A DNA stretch of 64,000 nt from Dactylis glomerata (taxonomy: Eukaryota > Streptophyta > Magnoliopsida > Poales > Poaceae), in NCBI GenBank assembly GCA_007115705.1, contig QXEO01000235.1, positions 685,537-749,536 on the forward strand, written 5' to 3'. Positions 1 through 11,879 of the stretch are shown piece by piece. The notes beneath the pieces were generated by a model that ran no database searches, was not told where the DNA came from, and was given only the letters and a program-made list of their open reading frames with translations. Numbering within the stretch: position 1 is the first letter of the stretch; every line of letters begins with the position of its first letter. The position numbers were made by a program, and so were the translations under genes.

Positions 1-2
1 TT

Positions 3-1269
3 GTGGTTCTTTTGTGGAGCAAGTCTCTCAAAGTAGCCTTTGTTGGGCATGTCGAAAATGGCTTATATGTGATTGACTTCTCGGAGAAGGTTACTAAAGC
101 CGCGACTTGCCTAATGGCTAAAGTTGACGTGGGATGGCTTTGGCATCGCCGGCTAGGCCACGTCAATATGAGAACTTTGCAAAGTCTCTACAAAGGTAAC
201 CACATCCTAGGACTAACCGATCTAACCTTTGCCAAAGATTGTGTGTGTAGAGCTTGCATTGAAGGAAAGATGCATGAACTTCCTCATCCTAGCAAGACGA
301 TCATTTCTTCTAAGAGGGTCTTAGAGATCCTTCACATGGACCTCTTTGGCCCTCCATCTCACGCAAGTCTAGGAGGAAAGAAGTATTGCTTGGTGATTGT
401 TGATGACTACTCAAGATATACATGGGTCTACTTCTTCAAGCACAAATACGAGACCCAACAAACCGTCAAGGACTTCACCAAGGAAGTGGAACGTCAATAT
501 GGCCAAGATATCTTGATGATTCGAAGTGACAATGGGACAGAGTTCAAGAACTACACATTGAATGAATTCTTGAGTGATGAGGGGATACGTCATCAATACT
601 TGACTCCCTACACTCCGCAAAAAATTGGTGTAGCCGAGCGAAAGAACCGGACCTTGATGGACATGACTAGGACAATGTTAGCGGAGTTTAAGTCTCCGTA
701 TAACTTTTGGGCCGAAGCTATCAATACCGCATGTCATGCCTCTAACTGGTTATATCTTTGCAAGGGCTTGAACAAGACTCCGTACGAGATCCTCATCGGC
801 AACAAGACTAACATCAAATACTTTCGAGTATTCGGTTGTAAGTGCTTCTATCTTAGAAAGGGTGTCCATTTGTCCAAGTTTGACTCTAAAGCTCTTGAGG
901 GTATCTTTGTTGGTTATGCCGCCGAATCTCATGCTTTTAGAATCTTTGACAAAGAGTCCGCTCGTGTTGTTGAAGTTTCTAACGTGAGATTCGACGAGAA
1001 TGATGGCTCCCGTGTGGAGCAAAGTGGTGTTTGTGATGTAGGTGATGAAATACCTCCTCGAGCCATAAGAAGAATGGGTGTGGGTCATCTCATACCCATT
1101 GAGGAACACCTTTTGGCGGAAGGAGAAGGACTATGCTCTACTCAAGTGGAGCCTTCATCTTCACAAGCTCCACAAGCTTCACAAGGTCCGATTGATGCTA
1201 ACCAAAGACAAGCTCTAGACCCTCTCTCAAGCGAGCAAGGCCAAGATCAAGACCAAGTGGACGGTGGTG
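3..1269 (+). pseudogene. copia pol fragment: GAG-pre-integrase zinc domain and integrase core
   Basis: Roughly 422 codons are open from the window edge. The frame opens with an HHCC-type zinc-binding region (H48, H53, C82, C85) followed by the integrase core. The acidic triad is visible as D113 in HMDLFGP, D176 in RSDNGTEF and E212 in GVAERKN, giving the 35-residue D-E spacing of retroviral-type integrases. The usual PQQNGV motif reads PQKIGV here. The C-terminal part is the copia GKxP-like region and a Glu/Ser/Gln-rich linker. Integrase would insert the cDNA copy into the host chromosome. The frame is cut at 1269 by the LARD-like element and resumes at 21202, so no full polyprotein can be made. 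Confidence 0.9.
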
Positions 1270-4200
1270 TGTAACATCCTAAGATTTTATCAAATTTTGG
1301 GGGATTTTTTTTTGTTTTTATTTTGCTTGAGTTGATTGAAAATTTACAAGGATTTAAAACTTTTGGGTTATTTAAAAGCCATATTAGAAAATTATCTCAA
1401 ACTTTCTAAAATTCTTGAAGATCTTCTTTGAGAAAAACCTAGAATCAAAATATTATTTTCTTTCAATTATTCAAACCTATGCAAGCTTGCTTGCAAAGGG
1501 TTGATTAACAAAGGTGTTGTATGTGCTAAAGATTTCATTTTCAAAACTAAGTTTGAAAGTTATTCAAAACATTATTTTATAAAGTATTTATTCTCCTATT
1601 TTCAAAGAGTTATTTTTCCAAATCCTAATTCATATTTCATGTCATGCAAGCAAAGTTTCTTTGCTTAAATATAATGATTTATTCAAAAAAAACATATTTT
1701 ATTTTGAAAACTTGTTTATTACTGTTTTAAAATGTTGAGTTGAATATTTGGATAATATGGGAATTTGTTTGAATCAATTTGAAACAAATTGCAAAGAATT
1801 TGAATTAAAACAGAATTCAGAAAATTAGAAAAGGGAAAAGAAAATCAGAAAAGGAATAAAAGGCCACCGGGGACCTATTCGGCGCAGCTCCGAATCCAGC
1901 CCACAGCCCACCCGGGGGATTTCCCGAACCGGTACGCTCCTCCTCTTCTCTCTCTCGCTGACGTCTGGGGCCCGCATGACAGACTCTCCTTCTTCCTCTG
2001 GCACCGGACCAGGATGAGCCCGACGCCCCCACCGTCGATCTCCACCCCGAACCCTAACCCTACCCCCTCTCGGAAGGCATCGGTCGCCTATAAAAAGCCT
2101 GGGACCTCCTCTCCCCTCCCTTTTCCTCTCTCTCGCAAAAGACCTCACCAGTCCGACGAATTTCTCGTAGAACTCCTGCAGACGCCGCCACCTCCTATCA
2201 TCAATTCCGACGAGGACCGGTACTCCAGCGCCCCTTGTTCCCCCAAGCTTCTTCCTCTGCTCAGGCGCTCCTCCTGATATTTTTGTTCTGCTCAATTTTG
2301 TTCTAGATCGAGCTAGCCACCTCGAGCCCGAAGCACACCGGCGCCATCTCTGCTCCGGTCGCCTCTCCGCGCAAGTCCGGGACGCAATCGAGTGCGTCGA
2401 CCACACACCCGAGCTCGCTGAGTCGCACTGACCTCCGTCCGCGTCTTCACTAGCGCTAGAACCCACCGGAGCATCGCCGGAGCTCGGTCCCTGCACGTGC
2501 TCGCCGGAGACCTAACCCTAGCAGGTAACCCTCTCCCTTTTGATCCCAACCGTCAGATCTGAATCCAGTGATCCAGATTGGATCACTTAACGAAGGGGTA
2601 CAGGCCAATATAAACCATCGAATCATCATAAGATCTAACGGCCTAAAACGGTGATCCAACCGAACCGGTACCGGTGAATCACAGAGTGCCATGTGTCGGC
2701 TCTAGGTTTAAACAGATACAAATTAGAAATTTCAGATCTGAATTTAGTTGAATCTTGCATAAATCATATCTTTTGATCCACTGATCCAAAAATTGCGAAT
2801 AATATATCCCTGAACTCCTAAAATGTGTAGAACACAATTCTGAAATAAAATCTCACTTTCCAACTATTCGAAAACATTCAAATTTAAATATGAGAGTTTG
2901 AGTGTTTTTGATATAGTTCAAAATCTATAAATCATTTTCAGTTGATTCTTTTTGCAATAGGATCATATTATTGTCCTCTGTCCAGTAGAACTACTGCACA
3001 AATTATTTGGACCAATTTTATCAAGTATTCAAATTCAAATGAGGATTTGAGTATTTTTTCCTCTAGATTTAATTCTAGAAATATTTTAGGCATAATTCCT
3101 TTTGCAAAATTGATTATCTTGATAATAGAAAACCACCAGAATACTTCACACACATTTTTCACACTTTTCCAACAGTCAACTCCATTAGTTCATCTTTTTG
3201 CCAAATATAGTGGTGTTATATGAGCACCTTGCAAATATCAAGTCCCAATTTCCTATCATGCACTTTGTGCTATTTGACTTTGTTCCACCTTGCAAAGGTG
3301 TGAATAATCCTAAGTCCTAAATAACCATCCCATTCTACCATGACTTAGTAAAAATCTACTCTCTATTCTTGCCCAAGTGCAAAACTATCAATTCCCTCTT
3401 ACCCAAAATTCTTCTAAGTATTTTGACTACCCCCTCCAACACTATGACACAGAAGTTTCCCCATATCAAGACCATGAAGAAGAATTTGAAGAGAAGACAA
3501 GGAGTTGAAGGCAAAACAAGAAGTTGAAGAGAAGACAAGGAGTTGAAGTCAAAAGAAGAAGATCAAGAGAAGAGAGCCCCAAATCAAGAAGATGAAAGTG
3601 TTAGACCTCATGACTTAGAAATTTTTCATCCAACTTCTCAAACCAAGCCTAATATCTCCCTTAAGCTATTTTGCTAAGTGTTTGACACTTCTTAAACAAA
3701 TTATAAAACCCCATCAATCTTTAAGTCCTTGACTTAGCCATTCTCTCCATCCATATCAAGTCAACTTCATGCCCCAATCTTTTGTCCAATTATCACTAAG
3801 ACAACTGAAGACTAAGCTAAGACAAATAAACACTTGTGTTGTCTTGTTGATTATGTTGCTTTGAATGGTGTGTTTATGTTGTGTTACTTTCTATCTTATA
3901 GTTGTACGGAGAGCCACGTGTGTTGAATAAGAGAATTACAATCTTCAAAAATTTCTAAGGCAAGTGTCACTCTTGTTCATAAAATTCCCAATGATGTTTT
4001 ACTATGCATGTAAAGTTTCCTTTTCTTTTAATAATATGCATGTGTAGATTGTTATGCTTGCTATCTCCTATTTAGGATTTCCTGATTTACCTGTTAGAGG
4101 AAACACCGTAAGTGTAGATTGCTTAGTTGTGCTATAGAATTCGTGGTTGGGATTCCACATGTTCTTTTATTAAGGATGAAAACTATGTTTTGCAAAAACT

Positions 4201-4979
4201 AAGAAAACAACTAAGTTAATGAAACACCTGGGTGGAAATTGGTAAGATGGATTTATGTTGAGTGGTTACACCGGAGCCATCTCTATGGCGGTCGTGTGTA
4301 TCTCACTTGTGGATGGCCACCCAGGAACAAAGAGATTGGAGACGTTCAAGTCGTGAAGCTTCTAGTGCAACCACGAGTCATATGGGCTCTGTCTTGACTA
4401 ACTAAGTTGCAAGAACTCAGCCAGACGGACAGAGGGTGGTAGTGATTTGTAGGATGGAACGCGTCCGGGTTGGTCTGAGGGATTGCTTTTGAAAATTCTC
4501 GTCTTAGTCTTCACTTGGCCATTTGAGCAAAATAAGCGTCATGGCAAAAGAGGTTGACTGAGTCTTCTGGGAAAAGTGCACCACCTCTGCAGAGGGTTAA
4601 AAACTAAGTACTTAGCCATGTCCCCGGTTACGGACAATTTTGAGCGACATGATTTTGAAGCTGTTCAAGGATCTCCTCATCCCAACTTCTTTAAAATTAA
4701 AACTTGAGTGGTTAACAAGGGATTGTTGTGTGATCATAATTATGTACACCTGGTGGATTCCTGTGTGTGCATAATTAACTAGGAGCACCTGGTGGATTCC
4801 AGTGTGTCCAATAGTGTTTTAAAAGAGGAATAAGATCTTTTGAAAAGTAGGATAAACAATTGCTTTTCTGCAAGCTTAGCCTGAAGATCCACTTAGCCAA
4901 ATATTCATGTAAGTGTTAGGACTCCATTTGTGTCCACCAAAAAGTGACATCTTGCCAATACAATTCAAATGTATTGACC
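1270..4979 (+). repeat. 5' LTR of the LARD-like element, first segment
   Basis: This aligns base by base with 17318 to about 20877. It is interrupted at 4979/4980 by Athila-like element A and continues at 13594. It holds the LTR promoter near 2089 and a GC-rich leader around 2100-2540. Positions 4619-4787 are absent from the 3' LTR copy, which explains most of the length difference between the two LTRs. No coding region is supported here. Confidence 0.9.
2089..2096 (+). promoter_or_regulatory. TATA box of the LARD 5' LTR
   Basis: TATAAAAA sits between a GC-rich upstream segment and a pyrimidine-rich CTCTCC leader. The same box lies at the equivalent place in the other LTR (18143-18150), so it is the probable core promoter for the genomic transcript. 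Confidence 0.6.
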
Positions 4980-6687
4980 TGATGGCTAGTTGATGAAGGA
5001 GATTATTCTTCTTCGTCCCCCAGCAACAGTCTTTGTGCGTGGTTAATGACCAGCCCGTTGGGAACCCCAAGAGGAAGGTATGATGAGTATAGCAGCTGGT
5101 TTTCCCTCAGTTAAGAAACCAAGGTTTAATATCGGTCAGGAGAGGAGAGACAAATGACTGAAGGTGATGCTTGCTAGTTTGCGACAGCTGCGGACAATTT
5201 ATATATGGCGCCTCGTCCAAGCTTTGCTTGCTAGCTGCAACGTGGAACCTGCACACACACAAACAAATACTTTGCTCCCAACTTACGATGAGGTTGTCAA
5301 TCTCACCGGTTTGCTTGAAACAAAGGTTATGAGTGTATCGAGTGGAAAACAGTAAAAGTATGCGAATAAAGTAAACAGTGCGAGTAAAGTAAACAGTGCG
5401 AGTAAAGTAAACAGGTGATAGAAATATGATGGAAATAGGACCGGGATCCACAGTTCACTAGTGGTGTCTCTCCATAGATAAAATAACACATGCTGGGTAA
5501 ACAAATTACAGTTGGGCAATTGATAGAATAAAGATAAACGTGATATGTCAAGAAGATCACTATGAGATTTACTCTAGGCATTACAACAAAATACATAGAC
5601 CGCCATCCAACTGCATCTATGACTAATAATCCACTCCCGGGGATATCAATCCGAACACCCCAAAAGTATTAAGTTGCGAACAACAGATAATTGCATTAAG
5701 CAAAGTGTGTAATGTAAACAAAGCATATGCCCTTGAGCATATGAATGTTGTTTTCTCCCTAGTAGCAACAGCACATCTACCACCTTAGAGGTTTCTTTCA
5801 CTCCCCCATGTGAAATAGAGACATGAACCCACTATCGAGCATAAATACCCCCTCTTGGAGTCACTAGCAACTACTCGGCCAAGATAGCTACTAACAACGG
5901 AGAGCATGCAAGATCATAAACAACATAGAGATAACAAAAGATAATATTCAGTACAGCAACTCAATCATAAACACCAATATTCATTGGATTCCAACAAACC
6001 AAACATGTAGAATTACATAACGGTGATCCCAATCATGTAGGGCAGCTCATGAGATCTAAACATGAAGCACATGGTGGAGAAGACAACCATCTAGCTACTG
6101 CTATGGACCCATAGTCCAAGGTAGACTACTCACTCATCGCTCCGGAGGCAAGCATGGCGATGAAGAAGACCTCCGGTGGCGATTCCCCTCTCCGGCAGGG
6201 TGCCGGGAAGAGCTTCTGGACCCTCCCGATCTTCGGGTCGACGGCGGCGGCAGATCGCGATGTGTTCTGGAAAACTGATCGGGTACTTAGGTTTTTTCCG
6301 TCGGGGGGTCTTTATAGGCGAAGGGGCGATGTCAGAGGAGGAGCCAGGCGCCCTCACGCGGGGCCCGCGCGGCCAGGGGGATGGCCGCGCCACCCCTGCG
6401 TGTGGGGCCCTAGTGGCCCCCCTCCTACTCTCCTTCGGATCTCTGGAAGCTTCCGGGTAAAATAAGACTTCAGGAACTTGTTTCGTCCAATTCCGAGAAT
6501 ATTTCCTGTGTATCACTTCTGAAACACAAAAACAGCAGAAAACAGGAAACTGGCACTGTGGCAACTCGTTAATAGGTTAGTTCCGGAAAATGCATAAAAG
6601 TGCCACTAAGTGTAACGAAACAATAGGCAAATGGTGTAAAAACAAGCATGGAGCATCAAAAATTATAGATACGTTGGAGACGTATCA
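4980..6687 (-). repeat. 3' LTR of copy A (left in the window)
   Basis: Near-identical to 11880-13588. Read on the minus strand it begins TGATACGTCTCC and ends at the TGATGG complement. It lies directly beside the PPT. It contains a TATA box (6311-6317) and a GC-rich segment at about 6150-6460 in which several short frames are open on both strands; I treat those as LTR sequence, not genes. Confidence 0.92.
6311..6317 (-). promoter_or_regulatory. TATA box in the left LTR of copy A
   Basis: CTATAAA on the minus strand in a GC-rich stretch. The same heptamer is present in all six LTRs of this family in the window (13211, 40780, 47596, 53833 and 60649 start the others), so it is conserved and probably the LTR core promoter. 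Confidence 0.55.
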
Positions 6688-6702
6688 AGCATCCCCAAGC
6701 TT
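6688..6702 (-). other. 3' polypurine tract of copy A
   Basis: On the minus strand AAGCTTGGGGATGCT abuts the LTR. This is where plus-strand DNA synthesis would be primed. The 14-base core (6689-6702) occurs twice more inside the element, at 8899-8912 and 8955-8968. Confidence 0.6.
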
Positions 6703-9623
6703 AACTCCTGCTCGTCCTCGAGTAGGTAAGTGATAACAAAGAAATAATTTTTGAGGTGACATGCACCTACACAATCTTGATCATATAAGTAAGCATTTGT
6801 GAGCTGGGATCATAAGAACTTAAAACATGGGCATGAAGATATAATCATGACAATAAGAAACTTAGCAACCATGTTGTAAACATGTAAATGAACACAAACA
6901 AAAGATCATGAAAATGAAACAATGAAAGTCAAACGTGTGTTCAAATCATAAGGAAAACATACAAATGGTTTTCAGCTTGTCCTTCAAAGAGAGCAAAACA
7001 TAAATGCATAGGACACCTTCAAGTTTAAGGGGGCGACTAGATACAAATAATTTAAGAACAAGTGAAACCAATCATTATGAATCAATCAATGAACTTTGGG
7101 ACAATGCATATCACACTAAGAATGACAACTATGCTCTCTTAATGGTGCATAAAGAAAGAAGGTGGTGACTCAACATAAAAGTAGAAGAAAGGCCCTTCGC
7201 AGAGGGAAGCAGTGATTGCAAGTTTTATAACCTTCAAAAATTATGGTACTTACCGGCTTTGAGCTCTCGTTGCCCCCATCATAAGCATATTGAATGGTTA
7301 AAGTTAATGCGAGAACAATTATGATGCATATGCTTGACAAATCATAAGTTGAAAACCTCGTGCCCCGTGAATACGAGTACCCAAACCTCATGCTACTTTA
7401 CTTAGAGTCCCAAGCAAGGCTCTTGTCATTGTAAGTATATGCGTATCATTGAGAACCGCCAATGGGGTACCTCCGTGCCTGATGACATGGAACAAGCCCA
7501 CACCAAAATGACAGGACAAGCAGACAATGAACACCTCGACATCTCTTTTATTTGCCTTTTGTTTAGCTTTTTATTGTGAGATGCGTCGTTGTATGTTCAC
7601 CATGGGTATGCTGCAAATTTCCACCATGAATTATGCATGGCTTAGATTGGCGGCCCGGCGTTTCCCTAACACATATACAAACTCCATGATCCCCACAAGA
7701 TTCCCAATTCATTTCACACCGCGGGCATCCATAAACAAAAGATCACGATATCAACTCAAATCAGAAGTGCAATGTTGAAAGCTTGCCCCATGACAGCATG
7801 GATGGGCTAGAATCCAACTTACAACTTGCAAGCATAACAACTCAACATAAGAGACCACAATGTCAAATTTTTAAGAACAGGAAAAAGTAAAGTGTGCCTT
7901 CCGGTTCGTGAGAGCTTTACTGACCGAATTTCGCATAACATTGGTAAGAGTTTAATTTGAAGAGAAAATAAAAGCAAGTCAAATTTACTTGGAATAGCAA
8001 ATTGCTAGTAGGTATGTATGGTGGACACTTTGGAAAAACTTTGGCTTTTAGGAGTTGGATGCACGAGTAGAGCTCATACTCAGTACAAGGCGAGGGCTAG
8101 CAAAAGACTGGGAGCGACCGACTAAGAGAGCAATAATGGCCATAATCATGCAAAGCGACAAAGCGACATTAAAAGAAGCATAAGATGGCATCAAAAGTCA
8201 AAAACTAAATGATCATAGAGGCTATTGGCGACTTTGCAAGAGTCTAGCATGTGTGAGCATGCGCCAAGTCAACCCAAATAAAGCATCAAGGAGAAAACCA
8301 AAATAATGCTTCCATACAATAAAAACAACGCATGATTTTTCAAAGGCTCATTAAGCAATCTCAGTTATTTGAGACAAGTCATGCTACAGCAAAACCACTC
8401 AGCATACTATCAAAAAGACATCAAGCATGACATGAAAAAGCCTAAGCCGCAGTCTACACAAGCTCCTTCTTGTACCACTATTTTGCACAAAGCTTTTTCT
8501 CTTTTCCAACACCATTTGAAATTTTTATAAACACCTCTTTTGATGAAAACCAATAAATATCAGAGGCAAAAATACACCTTGATGAAAATATATGACAAGG
8601 TCTGAACGCAAATCAAGGCGAAAATGAAAACCAAAAGCAGTAGCAGAAAAAGAAGAACGCTCGATTTTTAATAAGAATGAAAACGAGAGCGTTCTTTGCA
8701 AATGAAAACGAGTACATCTCCTCCAAAGGAAATTTGTTAGGGTCCAACCATTTATTGCAGCAAACAAACAAACTAAACCAACTAAGAAAACTAAAACAAC
8801 TGACGCTCCAAGAAAAACACATAGTGCATGAAGCAATAAAAATATAGTGTTTTGAAAGGTGACCTGATTTTTGCCGATGAAGAAGGGGTGCCTCGGGGGC
8901 ATCCCCAAGCTTTGACGCTTGTACTTCTTGGATATTTCTTGGGGTGATGCATGGGCATCCCCAAGCTTGAGCTTTTGTCCATTCTTCAACTCATCTCATC
9001 ATTCTCCAATCCCTACACTTGAAAACTTCCTTCATACAAAACTAAACACAATTCTATTAGCAACATTAGTGTAAGCATAACATATAATCAACCTCTTTTT
9101 GCTTCAGGTTTCAACTCAAAACCACCACATATATAGCAAATACTACTGTAGCAACATCCCCAAAAGTTCCGTGATCAAAAGAACTCAAAAGAAAGCGATA
9201 AAGTGGCAAACACAAATATTGGCAGAAATCTGTCAAAACTGAACAGCTGACAAAGGTCGAATTTTTTAGGGATTTTCTGTTGCTCAAATCAAAAAGTGTT
9301 CAACTAACAAAAGTTTGGATATAACCTGGGGCATATGCACAAGAAATCGCAGGTCCAAAAGATAAATAGAGCATTTATACGAATATTTACGGTGCAGCAC
9401 CGAAAACAGTTTCAGGACAGCAACATCCCCAAATCTTTACCTCACTCAAATTAGAGGCTTCTCTTGGCACAAAAACGAAATAAACAAGATAAGGAGCGGT
9501 CATTACAGTAGTAATGACTTCCAAGACTCAAATAAAAGAAAAAGTACTAAAAAGAAAACATTGGGTTATCTCCCAAGAGTGCTTTTCTTTAACGCCTTTG
9601 AGCTAGGCGCAGAAAATTGCGAA
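6703..9623 (-). other. Internal region of copy A downstream of gag-pro, no pol
   Basis: About 2.9 kb lie between the gag-pro stop and the PPT, where RT, RNase H and integrase would normally be. I see no RT motif, no integrase triad and no long frame on either strand. The stretch is AT-rich and well conserved in copies B (41171-44091) and C (54220-57137), so it is a standing part of the family and not a recent deletion. It contains two extra PPT-like sequences and one short hydrophobic frame. Confidence 0.7.
8525..8989 (-). other. Short conserved frame with a hydrophobic segment, uncertain coding status
   Basis: A 154-codon frame lies on the minus strand, distal to gag-pro. Residues about 50-82 form a strongly hydrophobic stretch (FLLLHALCVFLGASVV and onward) that could span a membrane. 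The first 101 residues are open in copy B (43151-43456) with very few changes, and most of the region is open in copy C (56219-56497) from a different start. Athila-group elements can carry an envelope-like gene at this position, so a remnant of one is possible. The copies are recent relatives, so an open frame may simply be young sequence. I do not recognise the protein. Confidence 0.3.
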
Positions 9624-11687
9624 TCAAGTAATATCAAGTGATGAAGCATCAAGCTCATAATTTGCTCTAAGAATAGAGTCAAAAAGTAATTTATTTCTTT
9701 TCCTAGGGAAGTGTTCCATACCTTTCTTTAGTGGTAATTGATATTTGATGGTGCCTTCCCTCATATCAATGATGGCACCTACAGTTCGAAGAAAGGGTCT
9801 TCCCAAAATAATAGGACATGAAGCATGGCATTCAACGTCCATAACAAGAAAATCAACAGGAACAAGGTTATTGTTAACCACAATAAGAACATCATTAATC
9901 CTTCCCAAAGGTTTCTTCTTAGCAACATCAGCAATAGGAATATCAAAATAACATTTTTCAAGCGGTGGTAAATCAAGCATGTCATAAATCTTTCTAGGCA
10001 TGATAGAAATACTAGCACCTAGATCACATAAAGTATGGCAATCATAACCATTTACATGCATATCAATGATGGGTTCCCAACCATCTTCTAACTTCTTGGG
10101 AACGGAAGCTTTCTGCTTCAACTTTTCATCCTTAATTTTTATGAGAGCATTGGTAATATGCTTAGTAAAAGCAATATTTAAAGAACTAGCATTGGGAGTC
10201 AAAGCAAGCTTTTGCAAGAACAAAATAACTTCAGATATATTGCAGCCATCAACATCAAAATCATTAAAAGAAGTAGAGCTATCATCTCCTATACTCCGAA
10301 AATTTTTAGCACTCTTTTGAGAAAAAGTTTTGGCAGTTTTAGGCTTTTTAACACAAGGAGTGGGAGTTTTCTCTACACCAATCAAAGTAAGAGGATTGCT
10401 ACCAGTAGGAGCAACATCATTAGAGGTAGTAATTGTACATACCTTCATCTCTCTAGCCATCTCATCTTCTCTTTCCCACCTGGCATGCAATTCCGCTAAC
10501 AATCTAATATTTTCATCAATTCCAACTTGAATAGCATTAGCGGTAGCAAAAACATTGTTCTCTTTCACATCATTAGGCAACACTTTTAATTTCAGAAGTT
10601 CAACATCATGAGCAAGGCTATCAACTTTAGAAGCAAGAATATCAATTTTGCCTAACTTTTCCTCAACAGACTTGTTAAAAGCAGTTTGCTTACCGATGAA
10701 GTCCTCGAGCATTACCTCAAGCTCGGAGGGCGCGGCCCTAGTGTTGTTGTAGGAATTACCATAAGAGTTACCATAACCATTACCATTGGTAGAAGGATAC
10801 GGCCTATAATTGTTACTAGCAAAATTGTTCCTATAAGCATTGTTGTTAAAATTATTGTTTCTAATGAAATTCACATCAACTTGCTCTTCTTGAGCAACCA
10901 GAGAGGCCAAAGGAACATTATTAGGATCAACATGAGTCCTATCATTAGCAAGCATAGCCATAATGGTATCAATCTTATCATTCAAGGAAGAGGTTTCCTC
11001 AACATAATTTACCTTCTTACCTTGTGGAGCTCTCTCGGTGTGCCATTCGGAATAATTTACCATCATGTTGTCGAGTAGCTTTGTTGCGGCGCCCAAGGTA
11101 AGGGACATAAAAGTGCGTCCAGCAGCTGAATCAAGTAGGTTCCTCGAAGAAAAATTCAGTCCTGCATAAAAAGTTTGGATAATCATCCAAGTAGTCAGTC
11201 CATGAGTGGGGCAATTCTTTATCATAGATTGCATTCTTTCCCAAGCCTGAGCAACATGTTCATTATCAAACTGAGTAAACTTCATAATATTGCTACGCAG
11301 AGATATAATCTTAGCAGGAGGATAGTATCTACCAATAAAAGCATCCTTACACTTAGCCCATGAATCAATACTATTCTTAGTCAAAGACAGCAACCAATCT
11401 TTAGCTTTTCCTCTCAAAGAAAAAGGAAACAACTTGAGCTTAATAATATCACTATCAACATCCTTATATTTCTGCATCTCACATAGCTCAACAAAATTGT
11501 TGAGATGAGCTGCAGCATCTTCAGTACTAGCACCAGAAAATTGCTCTTTCATAACAAGGTTCAACAAGGCAGGCTTAATCTCATAAAAATTTGCAGTAGG
11601 AACAGGTGGCTTAATAGGAGTGCAGATAAAATCACAATTGTTCGTGCTAGTAAAGTCACACAACTTGGTGTTTTCAGGATTGGCCAT
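9624..11687 (-). CDS. Athila-type Gag-protease polyprotein, intact copy
   Basis: I place the start at the ATG at 11687 (MANPENTK, 687 aa), because that start is conserved in copies B and C while the upstream 11 codons are not. Residues about 60-210 form the retrotransposon Gag region (FPFSLRGKAKDWLLSL, WERMQSMIKNCP). An Asn/Gly/Tyr-rich linker follows near 290-330; no CCHC zinc knuckle is visible. A retropepsin-like domain holds the catalytic DLGAS motif (Asp about 555) and the partner ILGRPFL (about 626-632). Gag would form the particle and the protease would process it. The protein stops after the protease, with no RT in any frame. It is the only one of three copies without a stop or frameshift, so it could still serve in trans. 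Confidence 0.9.
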   Translation of the reverse strand: MANPENTKLCDFTSTNNCDFICTPIKPPVPTANFYEIKPALLNLVMKEQFSGASTEDAAAHLNNFVELCEMQKYKDVDSDIIKLKLFPFSLRGKAKDWLLSLTKNSIDSWAKCKDAFIGRYYPPAKIISLRSNIMKFTQFDNEHVAQAWERMQSMIKNCPTHGLTTWMIIQTFYAGLNFSSRNLLDSAAGRTFMSLTLGAATKLLDNMMVNYSEWHTERAPQGKKVNYVEETSSLNDKIDTIMAMLANDRTHVDPNNVPLASLVAQEEQVDVNFIRNNNFNNNAYRNNFASNNYRPYPSTNGNGYGNSYGNSYNNTRAAPSELEVMLEDFIGKQTAFNKSVEEKLGKIDILASKVDSLAHDVELLKLKVLPNDVKENNVFATANAIQVGIDENIRLLAELHARWEREDEMAREMKVCTITTSNDVAPTGSNPLTLIGVEKTPTPCVKKPKTAKTFSQKSAKNFRSIGDDSSTSFNDFDVDGCNISEVILFLQKLALTPNASSLNIAFTKHITNALIKIKDEKLKQKASVPKKLEDGWEPIIDMHVNGYDCHTLCDLGASISIMPRKIYDMLDLPPLEKCYFDIPIADVAKKKPLGRINDVLIVVNNNLVPVDFLVMDVECHASCPIILGRPFLRTVGAIIDMREGTIKYQLPLKKGMEHFPRKRNKLLFDSILRANYELDASSLDIT

Positions 11688-11851
11688 TTCAGCAAAACGA
11701 AAGTAAACAAGTAAAAACAACTACCAAGGATTCTAATTTTTTGGGTTTTTGATAAAAAGCAATGCAAGTAAAATAAATAAAGTAAAGCAAAGCAATAACA
11801 AAGTAAAGGATGTGCGTGCGAAAACTCCCCTCGCAGAAGTCTTCTACTTCC

Positions 11852-11869
11852 TCCCCGGCAACGGCGCCA
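11852..11869 (-). other. Primer-binding site for tRNA-Asp, copy A
   Basis: The plus strand reads TCCCCGGCAACGGCGCCA, the 3' end of plant tRNA-Asp(GUC) including CCA, as I recall it. The complementary minus strand is therefore the PBS. It lies 10 nt inside the right LTR. A tRNA-Asp primer is known for Athila elements. Confidence 0.8.
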
Positions 11870-11879
11870 GAAAAACAGC

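Noticed and set aside
2048..2064. CCCTAACCCTA-like telomere motif in the LARD LTR
   Set aside because: Only two units, in a CT-rich leader and present in both LTRs, so it is not an interstitial telomere tract.
1825..2496. Long minus-strand frame (223 codons) in the GC-rich part of the LARD LTR
   Set aside because: It lies opposite the LTR promoter and leader, is Arg/Gly-rich with no domain, and is not kept as the same frame in the other LTR (17877-18762).
6130..6564. Overlapping frames on both strands in the Athila-like LTRs (also 13030-13473, 40602-40985, 47418-47801, 53652-54060, 60465-60902)
   Set aside because: They recur only because the LTR recurs, shift frame between copies, and span the TATA box.
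6700..9600. Possible hidden RT or integrase in the Athila-like internal regions
   Set aside because: No YxDD, no DD35E spacing and no long frame in any of the three copies.
10686..11078. Plus-strand frame of 130 codons rich in Ile and Val
   Set aside because: It is the antisense of the Asn-rich Gag linker; the minus-strand gag-pro explains the open frame.
11852..11869. Possible tRNA-Asp gene end (TCCCCGGCAACGGCGCCA)
   Set aside because: Only the 3' 18 bases with CCA are present and they sit 10 nt from an LTR; this is a primer-binding site, not a tRNA gene.
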